A DNA stretch of 64,000 bases from Methylocystis sp. Lineage in GTDB: Bacteria; Pseudomonadota; Alphaproteobacteria; Rhizobiales; Beijerinckiaceae. Under the pieces are notes generated by a model. It saw nothing but the letters and a program-made list of their open reading frames with translations. It made no database searches and was not told the origin of the DNA. Shown here one piece after another: positions 17,490 to 25,568 of the stretch (the first letter of the stretch is position 1; each line of letters starts with the position of its first letter). The stretch covers positions 62,001 to 126,000 of the forward strand of contig JADCCX010000024.1 in the NCBI GenBank assembly GCA_020252485.1. The letters run 5' to 3'. A program made the position numbers and the translations under genes.

Positions 17490-19139
17490 TCATCCGCCGG
17501 ACCCATGGATCCATTGGCGCAGGATCGCCACGGTTTCCTGGGGGTTCTTGGACGCGACCTCGCCCACCTTCTCGATCGAGCGGGCCTGAATGGCGCCGTT
17601 GATCTGGCTCATTTCAATCATCTTCTCGGTGTCGGTTGAGGGAGCCTCGGGCCCTTGCAGCGCCTGAGGCGCCGCGACAGTGATGACCTGGCCATTGGGA
17701 CCCTGCACCATGACGGTCTTGGCGGCCTTGTCGGGCGCGGCGATCGTCGCCATCAGCGGACGCACCACGAACATGAAGACGAAAATTGAGACAAGGCAGA
17801 GAACGCCAAGCTCAAGCATCCTGAAGGTATCGTCCTTCGAGAAGCTGAAGAGCCGCTCGAACAAGGTCAGCTCCTTCAGATCGCTGACGATGGGCGCCTC
17901 GGCGAAGCGCAGGTTGACCACCTCTATCGTATCGCCGCGCCGCTGGTCGAAACCGATGGCCGAACGGACGAGCGCCGTGATCCGCTCCAGTTCTTCGGGC
18001 GACCGCGCCTGATACTCCATGTCGCCCTTGCCGCCCTTCGCGTAATAGCCGTCGACGAGCACCGCCACGGAAAGCCGCTTCACCCGTCCGCCCTCGATCA
18101 CCTCGGTGCGGACGGTCTTGGAGATTTCGTAGTTGACCGTCTCCTCGTTCTTTTGCGAGGCTTCGCGGCTGGCATTGCTGTTTTGACCGCTGGCGCCCGG
18201 CAATTCGTTGTTCACCGTCACCTGCCCATCGCGCGCCTCGTTTGTCACGTTGTTTTCGTTGCGCGTCTGCGTGGACCGGACCACCCGGCTTTCGGGATCG
18301 AAGTTTTCCTGCGTCTGCTGGATGCGGTTGAAATCCATCTCCGCCGCGACCTGCACGCGCGCCCGGCCTCGCCCGACAACCGAGGCGACGATCTCCTCGA
18401 CCTGCTGGCGCACGCGCCGCTCGAAGCCCTGCTGCTTCTCGGCAGCGGCAATGGAGGTGTCCTGGCTGTCGCCCGATCCATCGGCCAACAAGCGCCCGGC
18501 CTCATCGACGACGGACACCCGATCGGGCTTGAGCCCTTCGACGGCGGTCGCCACCAGATGGCGGATGGCGCGCACCTGGCTGGCTTCGAGTTCGCCGCGG
18601 ACCTTGAGGACGATGGAGGCCCGCGCTTCCCGCTTTTCGCGCTGGAACAACTGCTTCTCCGGCAAGGCCAGATGCACGCGGGCGTTCTGGACCCGGTCGA
18701 GGGAGCGGATGGTGCGGGCGAGTTCGCCTTCTAGGGCGCGGAGCTGGTTGACGTTCTGCACGAAGCTCGTCGTCGACATCGAGTCCGACTTGTCAAAGAT
18801 TTCGTAGCCGACGCCGCCGCCTTGCGGCAGGCCCTTGCTGGCGAGATCCATGCGCAAGCGCAGGACATTGTCCTTGGGCACCATGATCGTGCCGCCGTCG
18901 TTGCGGATCTCGTATTTGATGCCGCGCTGATCGAGCTCCCGGGTTACCGCATTGGAATCCTGCAGCGTCATGTCGGTGAACAGGGTCGTCATTGTGGGGG
19001 CGGTGACCCGCATGATGATGAAGGCGAAAAAAGCCATCAGCGCCAGCGCCACCGCGCCGAGCGCCATCAGCTTCTGAGGGCCAAGCTTCTTGAGGACATC
19101 GACAACGCCATTCACGGAGGAAACGCCTTTAACCGACAA
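17490..19139 (-). CDS. fliF: Flagellar MS-ring protein FliF
   Basis: The 549-residue protein builds the membrane ring on which the flagellum assembles. Two membrane helices flank the periplasmic part (about 26-47 and 432-455). Conserved ring-building segments include GGTIMVPKDNVLRLRMDLASKG split around 85-105, QRALEGELARTIRSLD-like residues near 137, and VARVHLALPE-like NARVHLALPE. The C-terminus binds FliG. It is the first gene of the operon and is preceded by the only sizeable promoter region (19140-19277). Confidence 0.96.
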   Translation of the reverse strand: MSVKGVSSVNGVVDVLKKLGPQKLMALGAVALALMAFFAFIIMRVTAPTMTTLFTDMTLQDSNAVTRELDQRGIKYEIRNDGGTIMVPKDNVLRLRMDLASKGLPQGGGVGYEIFDKSDSMSTTSFVQNVNQLRALEGELARTIRSLDRVQNARVHLALPEKQLFQREKREARASIVLKVRGELEASQVRAIRHLVATAVEGLKPDRVSVVDEAGRLLADGSGDSQDTSIAAAEKQQGFERRVRQQVEEIVASVVGRGRARVQVAAEMDFNRIQQTQENFDPESRVVRSTQTRNENNVTNEARDGQVTVNNELPGASGQNSNASREASQKNEETVNYEISKTVRTEVIEGGRVKRLSVAVLVDGYYAKGGKGDMEYQARSPEELERITALVRSAIGFDQRRGDTIEVVNLRFAEAPIVSDLKELTLFERLFSFSKDDTFRMLELGVLCLVSIFVFMFVVRPLMATIAAPDKAAKTVMVQGPNGQVITVAAPQALQGPEAPSTDTEKMIEMSQINGAIQARSIEKVGEVASKNPQETVAILRQWIHGSGG

Positions 19140-19175
19140 GCAATCTGGCGTGAGGCGCGGTTCTCACCCCTCACT

Positions 19176-19190
19176 CGGCAGAAACTGCCG
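19176..19190. promoter_or_regulatory. Perfect inverted repeat upstream of fliF, candidate FlbD (ftr-type) site
   Basis: CGGCAGAAACTGCCG is a perfect 6-bp inverted repeat with a 3-base centre, 37-51 bases upstream of the fliF start. In Caulobacter FlbD binds GC-rich dyads of this kind in the fliF promoter and represses it. Because flbD is in this operon, autorepression is plausible. The dyad is seen; the binding is inferred. Confidence 0.45.
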
Positions 19191-19198
19191 GGTTTGTG

Positions 19199-19214
19199 GT
19201 TACCAGCGGGTTAA
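19199..19214 (-). promoter_or_regulatory. CtrA-box-like motif in the fliF promoter region
   Basis: Read on the minus strand, the segment is TTAA-N7-GTAAC, one base short of the CtrA consensus TTAA-N7-TTAAC. It is 60-75 bases upstream of fliF and just before the inverted repeat at 19176-19190. This is the arrangement expected of a Caulobacter-type class II flagellar promoter. A weaker sigma-54-like match (TGGCA...TTCC, 19218-19232) also lies nearby. Confidence 0.4.
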
Positions 19215-19277
19215 CCTGGAAAGAATTTGCCAGGATGGTTCAGAAAAAGTGTCGGGGCCTTGCGAAAAGCGCCGGTT

Positions 19278-19925
19278 TCACCGGTGCTGACCGGCTTTCT
19301 CGACCGCCGCCCGCGCATTGGCGCTGATGCCCTCCCAGTTTCGGGCGGCGATATCCTTGCCGCTGGCGATCCAGGACCCGCCAACCGCGGTCACATTGGC
19401 CAGCGCGAGATAGGCCGTCATCGAATCAAGCGTGATTCCGCCGGTGGGCACGAAGCTGAAGTCCGGCATGGCTTGGCCGACGGCGGCGAGCATGCCGCGC
19501 CCGCCGGCGACCTCGGCCGGAAACAGCTTCAGGAATGAAAGGCCCGCGGCCCGGGCCGTCTCCATTTCGGTCGGCGTCGCCGTTCCCGGCAGGTAGCAGA
19601 TCGATTCGCTTGCGGAATAGGCCGCCACATCCGGTACGAAGCCCGGCGAGACGAGGAAGGAGGCGCCGGCGGCCACGCATTCCGCCGCCTGCGCCGCATT
19701 GCGCACCGTGCCCGCGCCAATCAGCATCCGGGGACGGCTTGAGGCGACGGCGCGCAGCGCCTCCATCGCGCCCGGCACCCGCAAGGTGAGCTCGATGGCG
19801 GGAAGTCCCCCGGCGATCAGCGCGTCCGCAAGCGCCAGCCCGTCCGCCTCGCCCGCAACGGTCACCACCGGCATGACGCCCAAGGGTTTCAGGCGGTTCA
19901 TCAACTCCGGGGCCGTCAGCTTCAT
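19278..19925 (-). CDS. eda: 2-dehydro-3-deoxy-phosphogluconate (KDPG) aldolase
   Basis: This 215-residue class I aldolase cleaves KDPG to pyruvate and glyceraldehyde 3-phosphate in the Entner-Doudoroff pathway. The catalytic Glu45 (AIELTLR) and Schiff-base Lys133 (FLKLFPAE) are present, along with IGAGTV, LVSPGF and VPTGGI. It begins 21 bases after prfC and may share its message. No edd gene is in view, so a broader role in 2-keto-3-deoxy acid turnover is possible. Confidence 0.94.
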   Translation of the reverse strand: MKLTAPELMNRLKPLGVMPVVTVAGEADGLALADALIAGGLPAIELTLRVPGAMEALRAVASSRPRMLIGAGTVRNAAQAAECVAAGASFLVSPGFVPDVAAYSASESICYLPGTATPTEMETARAAGLSFLKLFPAEVAGGRGMLAAVGQAMPDFSFVPTGGITLDSMTAYLALANVTAVGGSWIASGKDIAARNWEGISANARAAVEKAGQHR

Positions 19926-19946
19926 CGGGCTTGCTCCTTGCCGATG

Positions 19947-21530
19947 TCAGGCATGCGTCACCTGATAATCCTTGATGTCAAGGAAGCGGATTGCCGGCCA
20001 ACGCTCCTGATCGTATTTCAGGGAGAACGCGGTCGGCGCCATGAAGACGGGGGCGCCATCCAGATCGGTGGAGATGGCCGAGCCATTGGCGTCGCTGAAC
20101 TTGCGCATCTCCCCGGCATCGTCGCTGCTGATCCAGCGGCAAAGCGTGAACCGCGTCTGGTCGTAATCGATTGGCAGGCTGTATTCTGCGGCGAGCCGCA
20201 CTTTCAGGACATCAAGCTGCAAGGCGCCGACGACGCCGACGATCGCCGGCGACCCGTCCGTCGGCAGGAACACCTGCACCACGCCTTCCTCAGCCATCTG
20301 CTGCAGGGCTTCCTTCAGCTTCTTGGCCTTCATCGCGTCCTGCAGCTTCACGCGCCGCAGGATCTCCGGCGCGAAGCTCGGCACGCCGCGGAAGACGATA
20401 TCCTCGCCCTCGGTCAGCGTATCGCCGATCCTGAGCGTGCCGTGGTTGGGAATGCCGACCACGTCGCCTGCGAAGGCTTCCTCAGCCAGCACGCGGTCGC
20501 GGGCGAAGAAGAATTGCGGTGAGGAGAGGCTCATGGGCTTGCCGGTGCGCACGAGCTTCGCCTTCATGCCGCGCTGCAGCCTGCCGGAACAAACCCGCAT
20601 GAAGGCGATGCGGTCCCGGTGGTTGGGATCCATGTTCGCCTGGATCTTGAAGATGAAGCCGGTCATCCTCGGCTCATCCGCCGTAACGAGGCGCTGCGCC
20701 GATTCCTGGGCGCGGGGCGGCGGCGCATAGCGGCCAAGCGCATCGATCAGGTCGCGCACGCCGTAATCGCGCAGCGCCGAGCCGAAAAAGACGGGGGTGA
20801 GGTGTCCCTCGCGGAAGGGAGCGAGCTCGAAAGGCCGGCAGGCCTCCAGCGCCAGGCCGAGCTCATCCCGGAAAGCCGCCACTTCGGTGGCGGGGAGCAG
20901 CCGGTCGAACAGCGAATCCTCGGGTCCGTTCACCTTTGTGACAGCGTCGGTGTCGCGCTGGCGCACCTCGTGGGTGCGCAGATTGTAGGTGCCCGCGAAG
21001 CTCCGGCCCTTGCCGATCGGCCAGGTGACCGGCGCGGTGTCGAGCGCCAGGGTCTTCTCGATCTCATCGAGCAGATCGAAAGTGTCGCGCGTTTCGCGGT
21101 CCATCTTGTTGATGAAAGTGACGATCGGGATGTCACGCAGCCGGCAGACCTCGAAGAGTTTGCGCGTGCGGGCCTCGATGCCCTTCGCCCCGTCGATCAC
21201 CATAATGGCGGAATCCACCGCCGTCAGCGTCCGGTAAGTGTCCTCGGAGAAGTCCTCGTGGCCGGGCGTATCGAGCAGGTTGAAGACATGGCCGTCATAT
21301 TCGAAGGTCATCACCGAGGTGACGACCGAGATGCCGCGCTCGCGCTCGATGCTCATCCAGTCCGAGCGGGTGTTCTGGCGGTCCCGCTTGGCCTTGACTT
21401 CGCCGGCGAGCTGGATCGCGCCGCCGAAGAGCAGCAGCTTTTCGGTCAGCGTGGTCTTGCCTGCATCCGGATGGGAGATGATCGCGAAGGTGCGGCGGCG
21501 GGAGGCCGGGGTTGCGGGGGCGGTGGTCAT
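19947..21530 (-). CDS. prfC: Peptide chain release factor 3
   Basis: This 527-residue translational GTPase recycles release factors RF1/RF2 from the ribosome. The G domain is complete: SHPDAGKTTLTE (P-loop), DTPGHEDFSEDTYR (switch II) and NKMDR (base recognition). It is followed by the EF-Tu-like domain II and the RF3-specific C-terminal domain. Length matches RF3 and not EF-G. The gene is upstream of eda on the minus strand, an uncommon pairing without an obvious functional link. Confidence 0.97.
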   Translation of the reverse strand: MTTAPATPASRRRTFAIISHPDAGKTTLTEKLLLFGGAIQLAGEVKAKRDRQNTRSDWMSIERERGISVVTSVMTFEYDGHVFNLLDTPGHEDFSEDTYRTLTAVDSAIMVIDGAKGIEARTRKLFEVCRLRDIPIVTFINKMDRETRDTFDLLDEIEKTLALDTAPVTWPIGKGRSFAGTYNLRTHEVRQRDTDAVTKVNGPEDSLFDRLLPATEVAAFRDELGLALEACRPFELAPFREGHLTPVFFGSALRDYGVRDLIDALGRYAPPPRAQESAQRLVTADEPRMTGFIFKIQANMDPNHRDRIAFMRVCSGRLQRGMKAKLVRTGKPMSLSSPQFFFARDRVLAEEAFAGDVVGIPNHGTLRIGDTLTEGEDIVFRGVPSFAPEILRRVKLQDAMKAKKLKEALQQMAEEGVVQVFLPTDGSPAIVGVVGALQLDVLKVRLAAEYSLPIDYDQTRFTLCRWISSDDAGEMRKFSDANGSAISTDLDGAPVFMAPTAFSLKYDQERWPAIRFLDIKDYQVTHA

Positions 21531-21631
21531 GGCGCGCGCTGTAGCATCGCGGCGGACAGATCGCTATGCACACTGCAAAAGGTGTTTTGTTTTTTCCCGG
21601 AACGCCTGGAGCATGCGTGCTCTATCCCGCG

Positions 21632-22033
21632 TCAAAGCCGGGCATCCAGCACAGGACAGGCGAGCCCTGCTTGCAGCAAGGCCTCATCCGCGGTCACAAG
21701 AACCGCCTCGCCCGCGATCGCTGCCGCAGCGATGAAGCGGTCGATCGGATCGCCCTGCCGGATCGGTAGCGCGGACGCCAGCATGGCATTGGCGGCATCG
21801 ATGGGGACTATGCCGAGCCCCGCATCGCCAAGCCGCGCGATGTACCTGTCAACAGATGTGTCGAGCACGATCCGCTTGCGTGATGCGAGCCATGAGACCT
21901 CGAACACGGATGCTGCCGAAAGGACAGCAGTGCGGCTTGCAACAGCAGCGGAGACAGCCTGCAGGGCTTTCGGCCCAAGGCGGCTGTCGCCGGTGATGAA
22001 CCAGACCAGCACATGCGTGTCGAGAACGGCCAC
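21632..22033 (-). CDS. vapC: PIN-domain toxin of a type II toxin-antitoxin pair (module 1)
   Basis: The 133-residue protein has the PIN nuclease acidic residues: Asp5 (VLDTHVLV), Glu45 (VFEVSWLA), Asp95 or Asp98 (GDPIDRF) and Asp116 (TADEALL). VapC-type toxins cleave RNA, often tRNA. It starts 12 bases after the antitoxin gene and belongs to the subgroup starting LDTHVLVW. The antitoxin probably neutralises it and represses the shared promoter. Confidence 0.9.
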   Translation of the reverse strand: MAVLDTHVLVWFITGDSRLGPKALQAVSAAVASRTAVLSAASVFEVSWLASRKRIVLDTSVDRYIARLGDAGLGIVPIDAANAMLASALPIRQGDPIDRFIAAAAIAGEAVLVTADEALLQAGLACPVLDARL

Positions 22034-22045
22034 CTGACTGCTCTT

Positions 22046-22348
22046 TCAGCACGCAGATGGCAGGGGCAGGTCATTGAACTTGTCGGCAAGCCGTTGCTCA
22101 GCGTCACCCCATTCCTCCCAGGGGCTTTCCGAAGCACCAAGCGGCGGTCCGTTCACCGTGATGGAATTCACGGGGAAAAGCGTTCTGAAAGCCGCCAGAT
22201 GGTCCACCGCCGCTTGGTCAGGCCGCATCACGAGCCGCGCCACGGGCTTGCCGCGTTTGGTGATCTCGATCGGTTCGCCAGATGCAGCCACTTCGTCGAT
22301 GAGTTGCAGGCATTTCGCCTTGAACTCGCTGGCCCTTATCGTGCGCAT
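22046..22348 (-). CDS. Phd/YefM-family antitoxin (module 1)
   Basis: The 100-residue protein has an N-terminal Phd/YefM DNA-binding fold (TIRASEFKAKCLQLIDEV, EITKRGKPVARLV). Its C-terminal tail, ending LADKFNDLPLPSAC, probably wraps the toxin. The start at 22348 has tggaga upstream. The longer frame starts inside the operator palindrome. It precedes the PIN gene and is expected to autoregulate through the palindrome at 22361-22376. Confidence 0.88.
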   Translation of the reverse strand: MRTIRASEFKAKCLQLIDEVAASGEPIEITKRGKPVARLVMRPDQAAVDHLAAFRTLFPVNSITVNGPPLGASESPWEEWGDAEQRLADKFNDLPLPSAC

Positions 22349-22360
22349 GGGATATCTCCA

Positions 22361-22407
22361 GATGACCATGGTCATCTAACCATAGTCATTTTGGTATGAT
22401 GCTGCAA
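22361..22407 (-). promoter_or_regulatory. Promoter and operator of toxin-antitoxin module 1
   Basis: On the minus strand TTGCAG (22402-22407) and TATGGT (22379-22384) are spaced by 17 bases, a reasonable sigma-70 promoter. The perfect palindrome GATGACCATGGTCATC (22361-22376) lies at the expected transcription start, and an extra partial half-site (ATGACTATGG) overlaps the -10 element. This fits autorepression by the antitoxin. The same half-site occurs at module 2. Confidence 0.65.
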
Positions 22408-22505
22408 GCAATCTGGGTCAGTATGCAATTGTTGGTCGCACCGGCCGTTCCGCTTGCATCTCTTGCCGAAAACCCCACATTGGGCGCGAGACCGGAGTTT
22501 CGAAG

Positions 22506-23408
22506 ATGTTGGACGAAAGCATTGCCGCCCCACCCGATGCTGGCCTGATCAAGGATACGACGACGCAGGGCTTCCGGCAGGATGTCATGGCCGAATCCAT
22601 GAATCAGCCGGTGCTTGTGGATTTCTGGGCGCCCTGGTGCGGGCCCTGCAAGGCGCTGACGCCCGTGCTCGAAAAGGTGGTCAAGGCCGCCAAGGGCAAG
22701 GTCAAGCTGGTCAAGATGAATATCGACGAGCATCCCCAGATCGCGGGGCAGCTGGGCGTCAAGTCGATTCCGGCGGTCTTCGCCTTCCAGAAAGGCCAGC
22801 CGGTTGACGGCTTCATGGGCGCCCTGCCCGAGAGCCAGGTGAAGAGCTTCATCGAGCGGCTGATCGGCAATGTCGGGCCGAGTCCGATCGACGAAATCAT
22901 CGCAGCTGCCGAGAAGAGCGCCGCGGAGGGCGATTTTTCTCAGGCCGCCGAGCTTTATGCCGGCGCGCTGGCCGAGGACGACACCAGTGCGAAGGCCATG
23001 GGCGGCCTGATCAGGGTCTATGTCGAAATGGACATGCTGGAGCAGGCCAGGCAGCTGCTGAACGCCGTCAAGCCCGAAATGGCCGCTGACGCCGCCATCG
23101 CCGGCGCGCGCGCCGCCATCGAGGCGAAGGAAGCCGCCGCGTCCCTGGGCGATACGGCGGGGCTTCTTGCCGCGGTCGAGGCCGATCCCGCCAACCACCA
23201 GGCGCGGATCGATCTCGCCATCGCCCTCAACGCCAAGGGTGACAAGGAAGGCGCGACCGATCAGCTCATCGCCAGCATCCGCAAGGATCGCGCCTGGAGC
23301 GACGGCGCCGCCCGCAAGCAATTGCTGCTGTTCTTCGAAGCCTGGGGCCACAGCGACGATGCGACCGTCGAGGGCCGCCGGAAACTCTCCGCCGTTCTCT
23401 TCAGCTGA
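22506..23408 (+). CDS. Thioredoxin-domain protein with TPR-like tail (CnoX/YbbN type)
   Basis: The 300-residue protein has an N-terminal thioredoxin domain with the intact active site WCGPC (Cys45, Cys48) and the cis-proline region SIPAVFAF. A helical C-terminal half with tetratricopeptide-like repeats follows. In Escherichia coli, YbbN/CnoX is a chaperedoxin that hands clients to chaperonin; the Caulobacter protein retains the catalytic pair as here. It is followed 28 bases later by a Lon-N-domain gene, a frequent neighbour in alphaproteobacteria. Confidence 0.9.
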   Translation: MLDESIAAPPDAGLIKDTTTQGFRQDVMAESMNQPVLVDFWAPWCGPCKALTPVLEKVVKAAKGKVKLVKMNIDEHPQIAGQLGVKSIPAVFAFQKGQPVDGFMGALPESQVKSFIERLIGNVGPSPIDEIIAAAEKSAAEGDFSQAAELYAGALAEDDTSAKAMGGLIRVYVEMDMLEQARQLLNAVKPEMAADAAIAGARAAIEAKEAAASLGDTAGLLAAVEADPANHQARIDLAIALNAKGDKEGATDQLIASIRKDRAWSDGAARKQLLLFFEAWGHSDDATVEGRRKLSAVLFS

Positions 23409-23436
23409 GGCGATCTGACATGTGAGGAGTCCAGCA

Positions 23437-24099
23437 ATGGCGAGCAACGTCACCTATGCAGGCCCCGAGGTCATGCCGGAGACGATCCCGGTGTTTCCGC
23501 TGTCCGGCGCACTCCTGCTGCCGCGCGGGCAGATGCCGCTCAATATCTTCGAGCCGCGCTATATGTCGATGATCGACCATGCCATGAAGACGGATCGGCT
23601 GATCGGCATGATCCAGCCCAATCCCGACAGGGGTGACGTTGGGCCCCTGTTCCAGGTCGGATGCGCCGGGAGGATCACGGAGCTCGCCGAGACTGGCGAC
23701 GGCCGCTACATCCTGACGCTGACCGGGATCGCCCGCTTCCGCATCCGCGACAGCGTCGGTGACGGAGCGCCGTTCCTGCAGTTCCTCGTCGACTGGATGC
23801 CCTTCGCCGATGATTATACGGCGCGCTTCGGCGAGGACGCGGTGGACAGGCTTTCAGTGATGCGGGCGCTCAAGGATTTCTCGGAGGCCAACAATCTGCC
23901 CGTCGACTGGGACAGCGTGAAGGATGCGCCCAATGAGGCGCTCGTCAACGCGCTCTCGATGATGTGCCCTTACGGCGTGCGCGAAAAGCAGGCGCTGCTG
24001 GAGGCCGCGGACCTCAGGGCGCGCGGCGATATGCTCGTTGCGATCACCGAAATGGAGCTCGCCAAGGCTGCCGGCGGCGGCGATACTCCTCTGCAGTAG
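23437..24099 (+). CDS. Lon protease N-terminal-domain (LonB12-like, PUA-fold) protein
   Basis: The 220-residue protein resembles only the substrate-binding N-domain of Lon ([30 protein letters not shown], split here as [15 protein letters not shown] and PLNIFEPRY). It has no ATPase or protease part. The start at 23437 has gaggag eight bases upstream and is preferred over the GTG at 23422. The exact role is unknown. Its position after the thioredoxin-TPR gene suggests protein quality control. Confidence 0.88.
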   Translation: MASNVTYAGPEVMPETIPVFPLSGALLLPRGQMPLNIFEPRYMSMIDHAMKTDRLIGMIQPNPDRGDVGPLFQVGCAGRITELAETGDGRYILTLTGIARFRIRDSVGDGAPFLQFLVDWMPFADDYTARFGEDAVDRLSVMRALKDFSEANNLPVDWDSVKDAPNEALVNALSMMCPYGVREKQALLEAADLRARGDMLVAITEMELAKAAGGGDTPLQ

Positions 24100-24112
24100 C
24101 GAAAGCGGGCCG

Positions 24113-24349
24113 ATGTCAGACCAATCTTCTCCCGGCGAGCAAAGCCCCGAGACGGGCGCGGCCTATGATCGGCAGGCCCTTGGCATCGATCCGAAGCTGC
24201 TCGATCTGCTGGTATGCCCGGCCACGAAGGGCCCGCTCGAATATGATGCGATCCGGCAGGAGCTCGTCTCCCGTTCGGCCAAGCTCGCCTATCCGATCCG
24301 CGACGGCATCCCGATCATGCTGCCGGACGAGGCCCGCAAGCTCGATTAA
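24113..24349 (+). CDS. UPF0434/Trm112-like small protein (YcaR family)
   Basis: The 78-residue protein carries the family core [17 protein letters not shown] and [16 protein letters not shown]. In Trm112-like proteins a zinc-ribbon-like fold supports methyltransferases. The second cysteine pair is absent, as is common in bacterial YcaR. The start at 24113 was chosen as the only start after the preceding stop with a site (aaagcggg) upstream. It is the third gene of a likely three-gene operon. Confidence 0.85.
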   Translation: MSDQSSPGEQSPETGAAYDRQALGIDPKLLDLLVCPATKGPLEYDAIRQELVSRSAKLAYPIRDGIPIMLPDEARKLD

Positions 24350-24359
24350 CTGAGGCCGA

Positions 24360-25394
24360 TCAGAACGCGACCAGCAGCTTGCCGAACACCTTCCGGCTTT
24401 CCAGCCGCTCGATGCCTTCCTCCAGCGCCGTGACCGGAAAGATCGTGTCGATCACGGGCGTGATGCCGCTGGCCATCTTGTCGAGGCTTTGCGCGATGTT
24501 CTCGATGCGGCAGCCGAAGGACCCGAAGATGCGGTATTGCTGCTGAAAGAGCTGCATCAGGTTCATCGTCGTCGAGACGCCAGAGGTCGATCCGCAGGTG
24601 ACCAGCCGGCCGCCCTTCTTCATCGACAGCAGCGAGCCGTTCCAAGTATCGGCGCCCACGTGCTCGAACACCACATCGACGCCGATGCTGCCGAGATTCT
24701 TCTTCGTCCAGCGGCGGACCTCGCCCTCGAAGCGGTCCTTGCGGTAATTGATCACAAAATCCGCGCCGAGCGTCTTCGCCTTTTCGCCCTTTTCATCGTC
24801 GCCGACGGTGGCGATAACGGTGCAGCCGATGGCCTTCGCCATCTTGATCGCCACGGTGCCGATGCCGGAGCCGCCGGCATGCACGAGGATCGTTTCGCCG
24901 GGCTGGAGCTTCGCATTGTCGAAGAGCATGTGCTGGGTCGTGCCGAAGGCGATGCCGGCGCAGGCGGCCTGCTCCTGCGTGACGCCGTCGGGAACTTTCA
25001 CGGCCAGCCGGGCCGGCATGTTGAGGCATTCGCGGGCGAAGCCATGGATGTGAAAGCCATAGACGCCGCGGACATCCTCGCAGAGGTTATCGACGCCCGC
25101 CTGGCAATGCCGGCATTGGCCGCAGGTGAGCGCGCCGTACATCGTCACCCTGTCGCCGGGCCTGAGCGCCGTCACGCCTTCGCCGACCGCGATAATGCGT
25201 CCGGAGCCTTCCGCCCCCACCACCAGCGGCATCTGGCGCTTGGCGAAGGCCATCCCGCGAAAGCCCCAGACATCGATATGGTTCAGGGCAACATGGCTGA
25301 CCGCGATCTGCACCTCGCCTGCCGCCGGCGCGGCAGGGGATTCCATATCGGCAAGGCGCAGATCTCTGTCGCCGTGAAGTTGCAGGGCACGCAT
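24360..25394 (-). CDS. Zinc-containing alcohol dehydrogenase/quinone reductase-like enzyme
   Basis: The 344-residue medium-chain dehydrogenase has a GroES-like N-terminal domain and a Rossmann domain (HAGGSGIGTVAIKMAKAIG). The four-cysteine structural zinc lobe is present (CGQCRHCQAGVDNLC). The usual catalytic-zinc cysteine is replaced in the segment VALNHIDVWG, as in some quinone-reductase-like members. The substrate is unknown. It is a single gene facing the preceding operon, with a 174-base gap before the next gene. Confidence 0.85.
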   Translation of the reverse strand: MRALQLHGDRDLRLADMESPAAPAAGEVQIAVSHVALNHIDVWGFRGMAFAKRQMPLVVGAEGSGRIIAVGEGVTALRPGDRVTMYGALTCGQCRHCQAGVDNLCEDVRGVYGFHIHGFARECLNMPARLAVKVPDGVTQEQAACAGIAFGTTQHMLFDNAKLQPGETILVHAGGSGIGTVAIKMAKAIGCTVIATVGDDEKGEKAKTLGADFVINYRKDRFEGEVRRWTKKNLGSIGVDVVFEHVGADTWNGSLLSMKKGGRLVTCGSTSGVSTTMNLMQLFQQQYRIFGSFGCRIENIAQSLDKMASGITPVIDTIFPVTALEEGIERLESRKVFGKLLVAF

Positions 25395-25568
25395 GGGTCA
25401 GGCACCGGTCAGGAGCGGGGAAACGGCGCAATAGAGCAATTGGTCCGGCTGTTCCAGCCCCGATAGGCGAGGACGCGATGGTGAACACCGGGTTTACCAC
25501 CTCGCTTAAGCCTCCGGCAGACAATTTCTGCGCAGGGTAGCGCCGTTGCAAAGGCCGCATGTTCGAAA

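Noticed and set aside
17296-17514. A 72-codon minus-strand frame between fliF and fliG
   Set aside because: It begins inside fliF, has no convincing ribosome site or domain, and contains the dispersed repeat, which explains its odd composition.
19218-19232. Sigma-54-like -24/-12 sequence upstream of fliF
   Set aside because: The conserved GC of the -12 element is missing, and the CtrA-like box gives a better fit to the known regulation of this operon.
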